From positions 186,001 through 250,000 of the forward strand of contig CAMCZZ010000002.1 in assembly GCA_945888375.1 (NCBI GenBank): a stretch of DNA of 64,000 nucleotides, given 5' to 3'. The DNA is from Akkermansia muciniphila (lineage in GTDB: Bacteria > Verrucomicrobiota > Verrucomicrobiia > Opitutales > Opitutaceae). How positions within the stretch are numbered: position 1 is the first letter of the stretch; each line of letters opens with the position of its first letter. The notes under the pieces are model-generated. The model saw nothing but the letters and a program-made list of their open reading frames with translations, was not told the origin of the DNA and did no database searches. The translations under genes were made by a program, and so were the position numbers. Shown piece by piece: positions 7,630-15,861 of this stretch.

Positions 7630-8871
7630 ATGACGCCCCACCACTCCCGCGCCGAACTGCTCCTCGCCCAATCGCGGCCGGCCGAGGCCGAGAAGGAGGC
7701 GGGCTTGGTCCTCGCGCAGGACCCCGGCGACCCGCTCGCCCTCACCCTGCTGGCGCGCGCGCGCCTGGACCAGAATCGCGCGGCCGAGGCGCTGGAGCCG
7801 GCCGACGCGGCGGTGGCGGCTGCGCCGGACTGGGCCTTTGTCCACCACGTGCGCGCTCACGTGCTCCTGCGACTGGAACGCCCCAAGGACGCCCTCGCGG
7901 CGGTCGAGCAGGCGCTGCGCCTCGCGCCGGACGCGGACGAGTTCCACGCCCAGCGGGCGGCGGTGCGGCTGGCCCTGCGCGACTGGGCCGGCGCGCTGGC
8001 CGACACCGAAGCAGCGCTGCGGCTGAACGCCGCCAACGTCTTCGCGCAAAACCTGCGCGCCACCGCGCTCACCCGGCTGGGCCGCGCCGAAGAGGCCGAC
8101 GCGGTCGGCGCCCGCACCCTCGAGCAGGCCCCGGAGGACGCCTTCAGCCACGCCACCCAAGGCTGGACCCAGCTGCACCGGGGCGATGCGCGGCGAGCGC
8201 AGGAGCACTTTCGCGAGGCGCTGCGCTTGCGGCCGGACTTCGAGTCGGCGCGCGAGGGCATGCTCGAGGCGCTCAAGGCCCGCAACCCACTCTACCGCGG
8301 CATGCTGGCCTATTTTCTCTGGATGGGCCGCCAGAGCGGGCGCGTGCAGTGGGCCTTCGTGATCGTGACGTTCTTTGGCCAGCGCGTGGTGCGCGGCCTG
8401 GCCGAGAGCCAGCCGGCGGCGGGCGCGTTGCTTTGGCCGCTGCTGATCCTTTTTTACGCCTTCGTCTATCTCACCTGGACGGCGGTGCCGATGTTCAACC
8501 TCCTGCTGCGGCTTGACCGGCACGGCCGCTTTGTCCTCTCGCGTCGGGAACGGGCGGCGACCAACTGGTTCGGGGCCTCGGTGGTGCTCATCGCGCTGGC
8601 GGCGGCCTGGTGGGCGGCGGCGCCGCACTTCGCCTCGCGCCAGGCCTTGATCGTCGCGGCGGTGCTCTCGGTCTGCGTGGCGGCGACCGTCGCGCGGCCC
8701 GGCCCGCGCGGCCGAAAGATTCTTGGCTGGGCCACGGCGGCGCTGGCCGCGCTGGCTTTCGGCGCCTTTGGTCTGGCCTTCGCGGGCGGCGAGGGTGCGG
8801 GCGCGTTGCTGGCCCTGTTCTTCGTCGGCTTCCTCGGTTTCCAATTCGCGTCCAACGCGATTCGGGACTGA
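7630..8871 (+). CDS. TPR-repeat membrane protein, likely partner of the AAA ATPase
   Basis: A 413-residue protein with two halves. Residues 1-220 are tandem TPR repeats (units such as RPKDALAAVEQALRLAPDAD and GDARRAQEHFREALRLRPDF), predicted helical and soluble. The second half holds about five or six hydrophobic segments (around 240-260, 265-290, 310-335, 340-360, 370-400) with no recognised catalytic motif. It starts 4 bp after the AAA ATPase stop, so translation is probably coupled, and the TPR domains of both proteins might pair. The molecular role is not known. Convergent with rseP, with 6 bp between stops. Confidence 0.75.
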   Translation: MTPHHSRAELLLAQSRPAEAEKEAGLVLAQDPGDPLALTLLARARLDQNRAAEALEPADAAVAAAPDWAFVHHVRAHVLLRLERPKDALAAVEQALRLAPDADEFHAQRAAVRLALRDWAGALADTEAALRLNAANVFAQNLRATALTRLGRAEEADAVGARTLEQAPEDAFSHATQGWTQLHRGDARRAQEHFREALRLRPDFESAREGMLEALKARNPLYRGMLAYFLWMGRQSGRVQWAFVIVTFFGQRVVRGLAESQPAAGALLWPLLILFYAFVYLTWTAVPMFNLLLRLDRHGRFVLSRRERAATNWFGASVVLIALAAAWWAAAPHFASRQALIVAAVLSVCVAATVARPGPRGRKILGWATAALAALAFGAFGLAFAGGEGAGALLALFFVGFLGFQFASNAIRD

Positions 8872-8877
8872 GCCGGC

Positions 8878-10323
8878 CTACTTCGCAGGAGCCGGTGCGG
8901 GCGTCGGTGCGGGCGCCGCCGGAGCGGCGGACGGGTTGTCCTCGCGGCCGGAGCGGGCGATGCGGCGGACGTCGAAGAAACTCACGTAGAGCATCATCGA
9001 GAGCAGCGCGACCACGAAGGCGCCTTGGACGTTTTGGATAAAGGTCGCGGGCAGGGCGCGGCCGCGCAGGCGGCCGATGGTGGCGAAGAGCATGTGGCCG
9101 CCGTCGAGCACGGGCAGGGGCAGGAGGTTGAAGATGGCGAGGTTCACGTTGACCAGGATGGTAAACCACAGGACGTAGCGGATGTCGGCCTGCGCGGTGA
9201 TGTGGAAGACGCGGGCGATACCGATGGGGCCGCTGAGTTTAGAGATGCCGATGTCGCTATCGCGGTTGATCAGGCTCCAGAACGTGCGCGCGGTCATCCG
9301 GGCGGTGTCGGAAACCTGTTTCCAAGGGGTCGGATGGATGAGCACCAATCCGGGATCGAAACCCAGCCCGAGCTCGGTGGCGCGGGCGGCGTCGGGGCGG
9401 GGAGGAATGGTGAGGGTAACGTCGGCACCGGCGCGCTCAACGACCAGCGTGCTGGCGACTTCGGGGCGGGCCTCGAGGACGGCGGCGTAGGTGGCGAAGC
9501 TCGTGATGGTGGTGTCGTCGATGCGGCGCACGAGGTCGCCGACTTGCAGGCCGGTCTTGGCGCCGAGGGAATCGGTGCTGACCTCGGCGATCTGCAACTC
9601 CTGGTAGGGCGAGACGCCGAGCATGCGCATGCGTTCTTCGCCGGCGAGAATGGGCTTGGCGGCGAGGATCAGGGTTTCCTCGCCACGACGAATGGTGAGG
9701 CTCGTTTGGGGGCGGCCGTCAGCGGTGCGGCCATCGCCGGTGAAGAGGAGCTGGCGCATCTCGTCCCAGGTGGTCACGGGCACGCCGTCGATCGCAGCGA
9801 TGGTGTCGCCCGGGCGCAGGCCGGCCTCGGCGGCGGGGCTGGGGACGACGCGGCCGTCGGGCAGGGTGAGGGTGGGGGCGACGTGGCCGATCTTGGCGCG
9901 CTGGGTGTCGGCGTTGGCGGGGAGGCCGACCTGCCAGAGGATGGTGGCGAGGGCGAAGGCGAAGAGGATGTTCATCGTCGCGCCGGCGACGAACACCAGC
10001 ATGCGGGTGGTGTAGTTGGGCGAGGGCAGTCCGGCGGTGTCGGCGGAGGCTTCGCCCTCGATCCCGCGCATGTCGGCGAGCTGGGGCAGGGCGACGTAGG
10101 CGCCGATGGGTATCCAGCATACGCAGTATTCTACGCCGTCCTTGCCGCGCCACTTAAAGATGGGCGGGCCGAGGCCGAAGAACGAAAACCTCTCGACCTT
10201 CACGCCGCGTTTTTTCGCGACCCAGAAGTGGCCGAACTCGTGCACGAAGATCGAGCCGCCGAAGAACACGGCGATCATCAGGACCGACCAGGCGCTGGAG
10301 GTGAGAAGGGGGAGGAGGTCCAT
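8878..10323 (-). CDS. rseP: RIP metalloprotease RseP (site-2 protease, M50)
   Basis: A 481-residue inner-membrane zinc protease. The zinc/catalytic motif HEFGH is at residues 28-32 inside the first transmembrane helix; the second signature LPLPVLDGGH lies near the C-terminus in a later helix. Two PDZ-like domains sit between, each with an LG- or GL-type carboxylate loop (EAGLRPGDTIAAIDG and KTGLQVGDLVRRID). The family cleaves transmembrane anti-sigma factors and signal peptide remnants. A Pro/Ala-rich tail of about 25 residues ends the protein. It is the last gene of the minus-strand run uppS-cdsA-dxr-rseP, an order common in bacteria. A 115-bp gap with repeat-like sequence separates it from dxr. 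Confidence 0.93.
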   Translation of the reverse strand: MDLLPLLTSSAWSVLMIAVFFGGSIFVHEFGHFWVAKKRGVKVERFSFFGLGPPIFKWRGKDGVEYCVCWIPIGAYVALPQLADMRGIEGEASADTAGLPSPNYTTRMLVFVAGATMNILFAFALATILWQVGLPANADTQRAKIGHVAPTLTLPDGRVVPSPAAEAGLRPGDTIAAIDGVPVTTWDEMRQLLFTGDGRTADGRPQTSLTIRRGEETLILAAKPILAGEERMRMLGVSPYQELQIAEVSTDSLGAKTGLQVGDLVRRIDDTTITSFATYAAVLEARPEVASTLVVERAGADVTLTIPPRPDAARATELGLGFDPGLVLIHPTPWKQVSDTARMTARTFWSLINRDSDIGISKLSGPIGIARVFHITAQADIRYVLWFTILVNVNLAIFNLLPLPVLDGGHMLFATIGRLRGRALPATFIQNVQGAFVVALLSMMLYVSFFDVRRIARSGREDNPSAAPAAPAPTPAPAPAK

Positions 10324-10364
10324 GGTGAGGAGAGAGGGGAAGGGAGTTCGAACGATCGGTTTAG

Positions 10365-10440
10365 ACCACGGATAGCACGGAAGGGCACGGATTGCCGGAG
10401 GAATTTTCTTAATCCCCGGTCATTCGCGGTCTTGGCGGTC
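10365..10440. repeat. Degenerate CACGGA-type intergenic repeat element
   Basis: Between dxr and rseP, the hexamer CACGGA occurs three times at 10367, 10376 and 10386 (9-10 bp spacing) in ACCACGGATAGCACGGAAGG and onward. It is followed by a second word-repeat block near 10419-10440 (cgcggtcttggcggtc). Such CACGGAT-rich elements recur between genes in Verrucomicrobiota and Planctomycetota; that is recall. Here it looks decayed. It does not appear to encode a protein and its effect on the operon is unknown. Confidence 0.55.
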
Positions 10441-11617
10441 AAAGAATTTGCTGTTCCGCAAAGCGCCGGGCCTCGGCGTCGGCGGCGAGGATGGCGGGGA
10501 GGTCGCCGGCCGGGGCGGCGGCGAGGGCGGCGAGGGTGGCCTCGGCGATGCGGGGGATGCCGAGGAAGGGCAGGCGGCCGGCGAGGAAGGCGGCGACGGC
10601 GACCTCGTTGGCCGCGTTGTAGACCGCTGGGGCGGCGCCGCCGCGCGCGAGGGCCTCGCGGGCCAGGCGCAGCATGGGGAAACGGCCCTCGTCGGCGGGG
10701 CGAAATTCAAGGGTCAGCAGGCGGTCGAGCGAAAGGGCCGCGTCGGTGCCGGCCGGGCCGCGCGCCGGGTGCAACAGGGCGTGCTGGATGGGGAAGGTCA
10801 TCGACGGCGGGCAGAGCTGGGCGAGCATGGCGCCGTCGGTGAACTCGACCAGGCAGTGCACGATGCTCTGCGGGTGGATCACGGCGGCGCACTGGTCGGG
10901 ACGCAGGTCGAAAAGCACGGCGGCCTCGATCAGCTCCAGGCCCTTATTGGCCAGCGTGGCGCTGTCGACCGTGATCTTCGGGCCCATGGACCAGTTCGGG
11001 TGCCGCAGGGCATCGGCCACGGTGGCGGAGGCGAGGCGCTCGGCCGGCCAGTCGCGGAAGGCGCCGCCCGAGGCGGTCAGCACGACGCGGCGGACCTCGG
11101 CGTGGGCGTGGCCTTGGAGGCATTGGAAAACGGCGTTGTGCTCGGAATCGACCGGGAGGAGGCGCGCACCGGATTTCTTTGCGGCGGCGAGCACGTGGGC
11201 GCCGGCGAGCACGAGGATTTCCTTCGAGGCGAGGGCGAGGTCCTTGCCGGCGGCGAGGGCGGCGAGGGCGGGGCGCAGGCCGGCGACGCCGACCACCGCG
11301 ACCAGCACCACGTCGGCCTCGGGCAGGGTGGCGAGAGATTCGAGGCCCTCGACCCCGGGGGCGTGCAGGGTCGCGCCAGGCGGCAGGTTTTCGCGGGCGG
11401 CGGCGGAGGCGGCGGGGTCGAAGAGGGCAAGGTGACGGACGCCGAACTCGCGCGCGGCGGCGAGGAGTTTGTCGGTGTTGGCATGGGCGGCGACGCCGAC
11501 CAATTCGAGGGCGTCGGGGTGGGCGCGCAGGACGCGGAGGGTGTTTTCTCCGATCGAGCCGGTGGCGCCGAGCAGGACGACGCGTTTACGGCGGGAGGCG
11601 GACGGTGTGGCGGCCAT
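10439..11617 (-). CDS. dxr: 1-deoxy-D-xylulose 5-phosphate reductoisomerase
   Basis: A 392-residue enzyme, started at the ATG at 11617 (an in-frame upstream extension of 11 residues is less likely). It converts DXP to 2-C-methyl-D-erythritol 4-phosphate with NADPH in the non-mevalonate isoprenoid pathway. Visible motifs: the NADPH loop LGATGSIGENTLRVL at about 14-28, ASKEILVLAG, the metal-binding PVDSEHNAVFQCL, the substrate loop TASGGAFRDWP and the PNWSMGPKITVDSATLANKG block. Length is normal. It lies 10 bp after cdsA on the same strand; with uppS upstream, the operon links isoprenoid and undecaprenyl/phospholipid synthesis. Confidence 0.96.
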   Translation of the reverse strand: MAATPSASRRKRVVLLGATGSIGENTLRVLRAHPDALELVGVAAHANTDKLLAAAREFGVRHLALFDPAASAAARENLPPGATLHAPGVEGLESLATLPEADVVLVAVVGVAGLRPALAALAAGKDLALASKEILVLAGAHVLAAAKKSGARLLPVDSEHNAVFQCLQGHAHAEVRRVVLTASGGAFRDWPAERLASATVADALRHPNWSMGPKITVDSATLANKGLELIEAAVLFDLRPDQCAAVIHPQSIVHCLVEFTDGAMLAQLCPPSMTFPIQHALLHPARGPAGTDAALSLDRLLTLEFRPADEGRFPMLRLAREALARGGAAPAVYNAANEVAVAAFLAGRLPFLGIPRIAEATLAALAAAPAGDLPAILAADAEARRFAEQQIL

Positions 11618-11627
11618 GGGCGGAGGC

Positions 11628-12464
11628 TTACAGCCCGTGGAGCAAGGCAAAGGCGATGTAGCCGGCCGGGGCGGTCAGGATGAGGCTGTCGGAGAGGTCG
11701 AACATGCCGCCGATGCCGGGGATGGCCTGCCCGGCGTCCTTGGTGTCGGCGCGGCGCTTGATCACCGACTCGATCAGGTCCGATACGATGGCCAGCATGG
11801 CGATCGGCACTGCGATGAGGGCGGCGCGCAGCGGGGTGAATTCGGGCGGGTAGAGGCGGGCGAGAAAGTGAGCGAGGCCGGCGCCGACGGCGGCGGAGAT
11901 AAGCACGCCGCCGACCGCGCCTTCCCAGGTTTTTTTCGGGCTGATGTCGGGGGCCATCTTGTGCCGGCCGAAGGCCAGGCCGGAAAGCAGGGCGCCGACG
12001 TCGCAAAATTTGGATACCGCGATCAGCCAGATCACCAGCATCAGGCCGGAGCGGGCCTCGACGGTGATACGGACGAGGAACGACAGCATGAAGGGGACGT
12101 AGAGCACGCCGAAGAGCGACCAGGCGAGGGTTTCGACACGGTTGTCCGGGCGGCGCTCGGCGATCACCCGCAGGGCAAAAACGACCACGGCGGCGGCGAG
12201 GATGGTGCCGGGGGCGGCGAGTTCGGGCGCGGCGGGCAGGAGCCGGGTGGCGTAGAAGGGCGCCAGCATCACGAGTGCCCCTAGGGTCATGCCGACCTTA
12301 TCGAAGGGATCCAGGCCCATACGGTGGACCATTTGATAGAACTCGCGCAGGGTGAGCACGGCGACGGCGGAGATCAGCCACACCCCGCCGGTGACGCCGA
12401 AGAAGTGGATGCAGCCGATGACGACGGCCCAGAGGCCAAAGGTGCTGAGGATGCGTTGACGCAT
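11628..12464 (-). CDS. cdsA: Phosphatidate cytidylyltransferase (CDP-diglyceride synthase), variant signature
   Basis: A 278-residue integral membrane enzyme with about seven or eight hydrophobic segments. It activates phosphatidic acid with CTP to CDP-diacylglycerol for phospholipid synthesis. The C-terminal signature region is present (KRRADTKDAGQAIPGIGG, then MFDLSDS, about 236-260). The usual His of the P-x-HGG core is Ile251, and the usual Asp-Arg that follows is Asp256-Leu257. K242, D243, D256 and D259 are kept, so activity is plausible. It sits 34 bp after uppS and 10 bp before dxr on the same strand, the common bacterial order. Confidence 0.93.
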   Translation of the reverse strand: MRQRILSTFGLWAVVIGCIHFFGVTGGVWLISAVAVLTLREFYQMVHRMGLDPFDKVGMTLGALVMLAPFYATRLLPAAPELAAPGTILAAAVVVFALRVIAERRPDNRVETLAWSLFGVLYVPFMLSFLVRITVEARSGLMLVIWLIAVSKFCDVGALLSGLAFGRHKMAPDISPKKTWEGAVGGVLISAAVGAGLAHFLARLYPPEFTPLRAALIAVPIAMLAIVSDLIESVIKRRADTKDAGQAIPGIGGMFDLSDSLILTAPAGYIAFALLHGL

Positions 12465-12498
12465 GAGGGAAAAAGCGAGCGGTCGGTCGGGGGTTAGC

Positions 12499-13287
12499 CT
12501 AGATGATGACGGGGGCCGTTCCGGTATTGGCAGGGCTGGCCGGACCGGGGTGGGAAACTTGTTCGCCCGTGAGGCCGTAGCGTCGTTCGCGGCGGCGGTA
12601 ATCGTTCACCGCCGCCTCCAACTCGGCGCGGCCGAATTCGGGCCAGAGCACGGGGCTGAAGACGAATTCGGCGTAGGCCGACTGCACGAGAAGAAAGTTG
12701 CTCAGGCGGGTTTCGCCGGAGGTGCGGATGACGAGGTCGGGGTCGGGCAGATCGCGGGTATAAAGATGCTGGGCGAAACCTTCCCAGGTGTCGGCGTCCT
12801 CCAGGCGGGCGGTGCCGGAGGCGACGGCGGCGGCGAAGGCGCGGGCGGCGTCGAGCACCTCGGTGCGGGCGCCGTAGTTCAGGGCGAGCACGAGCGTATG
12901 GCCGGTGCAGTGGGCGGTGGCTGCGATGGTATCCAGCAGGGCGGTGCGGGCGCGGGGCGGCAGGGCGTCGATGCGGCCGATGGCCCTCAGGCGGACTTGG
13001 TCGCGGATCATGCCGGCCTTTTCCAAGTGGAGAAAAGTTTCCAGCAGAGCCATCAACCCGCCGACCTCGTCCTCGGGCCTGCGCCAGTTCTCAACCGAGA
13101 ACGCGTATAGGGTGAGCATGCGGATGCCCAGCGCACGGGCGGCGTGGGTGACTGTCCGCACCGATTCGACGCCGCGGCGGTGGCCTTCAAGCCGGGGCAA
13201 GCCGCGTTGCCGGGCCCAGCGACCGTTCCCGTCCATGATGATGGCTACGTGCGCGGGCACGGGAAGCAGGGAGGCAGCGGGTGACAT
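12499..13287 (-). CDS. uppS: Undecaprenyl diphosphate synthase (cis-prenyltransferase)
   Basis: A 262-residue enzyme started at the ATG at 13287; the frame is open 35 residues further upstream, but that part is atypical of the family. It condenses IPP units onto FPP to make the C55 lipid carrier for peptidoglycan. The catalytic/Mg site AIIMDGNGRWA is at about 16-26 (Asp19), followed by GHRRG, TLYAFSVENWRRP (about 73-85) and the C-terminal DLVIRTSGETRLSNFLL and AEFVFSPVLWPEF blocks. First gene of the minus-strand operon uppS-cdsA-dxr-rseP. Its promoter should lie in the 214-bp gap shared with the divergent phoB-like gene. Confidence 0.95.
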   Translation of the reverse strand: MSPAASLLPVPAHVAIIMDGNGRWARQRGLPRLEGHRRGVESVRTVTHAARALGIRMLTLYAFSVENWRRPEDEVGGLMALLETFLHLEKAGMIRDQVRLRAIGRIDALPPRARTALLDTIAATAHCTGHTLVLALNYGARTEVLDAARAFAAAVASGTARLEDADTWEGFAQHLYTRDLPDPDLVIRTSGETRLSNFLLVQSAYAEFVFSPVLWPEFGRAELEAAVNDYRRRERRYGLTGEQVSHPGPASPANTGTAPVII

Positions 13288-13416
13288 GCGTGGTAAGGGG
13301 GCGGCGAAAGCTATCGCGCGAGGTTGGGTGTAGCTTGCGTGCGATGCCCGGGGCAATGCCAGAACACCGGCGTGGTATTCAGTTGCCAACACCGGGGGTC
13401 GCGCCTGCTTTTACCG

Positions 13417-13434
13417 CTGTAACATTTGTGAAAC
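13417..13434 (+). promoter_or_regulatory. Candidate Pho-box-like direct repeat upstream of phoB
   Basis: The 18-mer CTGTAACATTTGTGAAAC holds two related heptamers (CTGTAAC and GTGAAAC) separated by four A/T bases, the 11-bp phasing of a classic Pho box (CTGTCAT-N4-CTGTCAT type). It lies 68 bp before the phoB ATG in the only clearly AT-rich stretch of the gap. A second pair, GTAACctgcGTAAC, is at 13471-13484. Autoregulation by PhoB is an inference; repeat identity is only partial. Confidence 0.4.
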
Positions 13435-13501
13435 ACGCGGGAATTACCCTAGTCGGTTAGCCGCGCGACGGTAACCTGCGTAACAACTTCGTTCCTACAA
13501 C

Positions 13502-14251
13502 ATGTCTAATTCCATCGCGTCGGACTCCCTCCCGCCTGCCTCCGCCAAGAAGATTCTCGTGGTTGATGACGAGACGGATGTCACCGAGTTGCTCAGTTAT
13601 ACGCTCAAGGCCAAGGGCTACGTGGTGGAGACTTTGAATGATCCCAACCGCAGTGTGGGGTTCGCGCGGACTTTTCTGCCGGATCTGGTGGTGCTGGATG
13701 TGATGATGCCCGACCTGAACGGCATCCAGATCTGCCGCATGTTGCGGGCGGATCCCAAGCTCAAGAAGGTGCCGGTGATTTTCCTCACCGCCAAGACAGA
13801 GGAGAGCGACCGCATCCAAGGTTTGGAGACCGGGGCCGATGACTATCTGTGTAAGCCATTTAGCACTAAAGAATTGGTTTTGCGCATTCAGACTATTTTA
13901 CGCCGGGTGAATGAAGGGGTGCCGGAGTTGCCCAAGCTGATGAGTGCCGGGTTGATCGTCTTGGATGGCGAGCGCCATGCGGTGACGGTCAGCGACCAAC
14001 CGGTGGAGTTGACGGCGACCGAGTTTAAGTTGCTGCGTTTGTTGATGGAGCGCCGGGGTCGGGTGCAGACGCGCGAGCACTTGTTGATCAATGTCTGGAA
14101 CTACGAGACCGAGATCGAGACCCGGACGGTCGATACCCATGTGCGTCGTTTGCGGGAAAAACTGGGTGGCGAGGCTGACTGGATCGAGACGATCCGTGGC
14201 GTGGGTTACCGCTTTGCCGAGCGGCGCTCCTCCGAGGCGGCCAATACCTGA
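13502..14251 (+). CDS. phoB: Response regulator, OmpR/PhoB family
   Basis: A 249-residue DNA-binding response regulator. Receiver domain at about 17-132: acidic pocket DDE (22-24), phosphoacceptor Asp66 in VVLDVMMP, Thr/Ala switch region FLTAKTEESD and Lys118 in YLCKPF. The winged-helix effector domain follows (about 148-240) with ELTATEFKLLRLL and the recognition segment TRTVDTHVRRLREKLG, then ETIRGVGYRF. It is typed as PhoB from the overall match and the adjacent PhoR-like kinase, but no pst or phoU genes are in the window, so the phosphate role is inferred. The kinase gene follows on the same strand after a gap of about 110 bp. Confidence 0.82.
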   Translation: MSNSIASDSLPPASAKKILVVDDETDVTELLSYTLKAKGYVVETLNDPNRSVGFARTFLPDLVVLDVMMPDLNGIQICRMLRADPKLKKVPVIFLTAKTEESDRIQGLETGADDYLCKPFSTKELVLRIQTILRRVNEGVPELPKLMSAGLIVLDGERHAVTVSDQPVELTATEFKLLRLLMERRGRVQTREHLLINVWNYETEIETRTVDTHVRRLREKLGGEADWIETIRGVGYRFAERRSSEAANT

Positions 14252-14361
14252 CGCCTCGCCTGCGTCTGGGTTTGGCCGGCGGGGCCGCTGGACTGTCCGC
14301 GACTCTGATGTAGTCCGCCGCGCCTGTGCCCGGGCGCCGCTTTTTCTTTGGTGCTGTTCCC

Positions 14362-15684
14362 ATGCTCACTCTCACCCTTATCGCCCTTACGATTACGGTT
14401 GGGTTTTTGCTGATCCGGCATCTCCACCACCGGCGGGCGGTCGCGGCCTTGCGCGAAGCCCTGATCGCGCGGCGGACCTTGCTCCGGGCCGACTTGCCCG
14501 GTGCGCTCGGACCGGGGTGGGATGAGCTTTGCCTTACCGCGGGGGCCCTGGTGGACGAGGTCAACCGGCTCGACCAGCAGCATACCGGGCAGATTGCGCA
14601 ACTGGAGGCCACGCTGGGTTCTCTGCAGGAGGCGGTGCTCTTGATCGATTCCAACAACTACGTGTTGCTGGCGAACCAGGCCTTTCACGCGATCTTCCCG
14701 AAGGCGGGCCGCATACTGGGGGAGCGTCTTGAACTGGCGCTGCACAGCGATGCCTTTCTCCGCTACGTCGCGGCGGTGCGGGCCGAGCGGGCCCAATCGC
14801 GGCAGGAGATCGAGTTTGTCGACGCGCAGGGCTCGACCTGGCTGGAGGTCACGGGCTCGGCCATCGGGCCTTTGAACCGGCGTAAAAAATCAGCGCTGCT
14901 CTTTGTTTTGCACGACATCACGCGGCAGAAGCGGCTGGAAAACGTGCGCAAGGAATTTGTCGCCAACGTCTCGCATGAATTGCGCACGCCCCTTTCGGTG
15001 ATCAAGGGCTATGTCGAGACCTTGGTGGATTCGCATGATTCGATGCCGATCGCCGACCGCGACCGTTTCCTCAAGACCATCCAGAGGCACACCGAGCGGC
15101 TGAATTCGTTGCTCGAGGATTTGCTCGCGCTCTCGCGCCTGGAGTCGGCCAGCCCGGGTCTCACGCGTGAGCGCGTGGATCTGGGGACTTTGCTGGCGGG
15201 AACGCTGGAGGATTTCCGGTCTCGGCCGGCGGCTGAGGGCCATCGCCTCTCGCTCTCAATCGATCCGGTGGTGCCGCCTGTTTTTGCCGATCCGCTCAAG
15301 CTCGGCCAGGTGGTTGATAATCTTGTCGGTAATGCGCTCAAATACACGCCGCGAGGCACGCGCGTAGAGGTGAGTGCCCGCCTGGCCTCGCCCGAACTCG
15401 TCGAGGTCGCGGTGCGGGACAATGGACCGGGCATCCCGGCGGAAGATTTGCCCCACGTATTTGAGCGCTTTTACCGGGTGGATAAGGGGCGTTCGCGCGA
15501 GAAGGGCGGCACCGGCCTAGGATTGAGCATCGTGAAGCATATCGTGCAACTGCACGGCGGCCGCGTGTGGGTCGAGAGCCGTTACGGCGAAGGGGCCGGT
15601 TTCCTGTTTACGCTGCCGCTCCAGCCCTCGGCCGCATCGGCGGTGGTGAAGGCGACGACCGGTTCTGCGTCTCCGACGGGCTGA
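14362..15684 (+). CDS. phoR: Sensor histidine kinase, PhoR-like
   Basis: A 440-residue kinase from the ATG at 14362; a GTG at 14326 would add 12 residues. One N-terminal transmembrane helix (about residues 3-20), no large periplasmic domain, then a PAS-like region (about 85-180: VLLIDSNNYVLLANQAF), then HisKA with His205 in NVSHELRTPLSVIKGY, and HATPase_c with DNLVGNALKYTP (N box), DNGPGIP (G1), a FERFYRVD F box and GGTGLGLSIVKHIV (G2). This single-TM-plus-PAS layout fits PhoR, which senses through the Pst/PhoU complex rather than directly. Partner of the upstream response regulator. A perfect 8-bp inverted repeat follows the gene. Confidence 0.82.
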   Translation: MLTLTLIALTITVGFLLIRHLHHRRAVAALREALIARRTLLRADLPGALGPGWDELCLTAGALVDEVNRLDQQHTGQIAQLEATLGSLQEAVLLIDSNNYVLLANQAFHAIFPKAGRILGERLELALHSDAFLRYVAAVRAERAQSRQEIEFVDAQGSTWLEVTGSAIGPLNRRKKSALLFVLHDITRQKRLENVRKEFVANVSHELRTPLSVIKGYVETLVDSHDSMPIADRDRFLKTIQRHTERLNSLLEDLLALSRLESASPGLTRERVDLGTLLAGTLEDFRSRPAAEGHRLSLSIDPVVPPVFADPLKLGQVVDNLVGNALKYTPRGTRVEVSARLASPELVEVAVRDNGPGIPAEDLPHVFERFYRVDKGRSREKGGTGLGLSIVKHIVQLHGGRVWVESRYGEGAGFLFTLPLQPSAASAVVKATTGSASPTG

Positions 15685-15785
15685 CCGGGTTTGGCCTGGA
15701 TAACGCGCTTACCGCGGGCCGTCTTGTGCAATCTGTTGCGCCGGCGGCTTGACGCGGCACCCGCGACTTGCGGCTGCCCGGTGCA

Positions 15786-15807
15786 GGCCGGGGATTCCGC
15801 CCCGGCC
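15786..15807. terminator. Hairpin between convergent phoR and DUF5069 genes
   Basis: A perfect 8-bp inverted repeat, GGCCGGGG-attccg-CCCCGGCC, in the 177-bp gap between two convergent genes. There is no clear T-run on either side, so it may terminate both directions weakly or act as an mRNA 3'-end stabiliser. Confidence 0.5.
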
Positions 15808-15861
15808 CGACGGCTCCTTAACTTGCGTGATACTCCACCGGGAGAATCGGGGAATCCGGCT

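Noticed and set aside
9025-10842. 605-codon plus-strand frame across rseP and dxr
   Set aside because: Glu/Gly/Asp-rich shadow of the opposite strand; both minus-strand genes are well supported.
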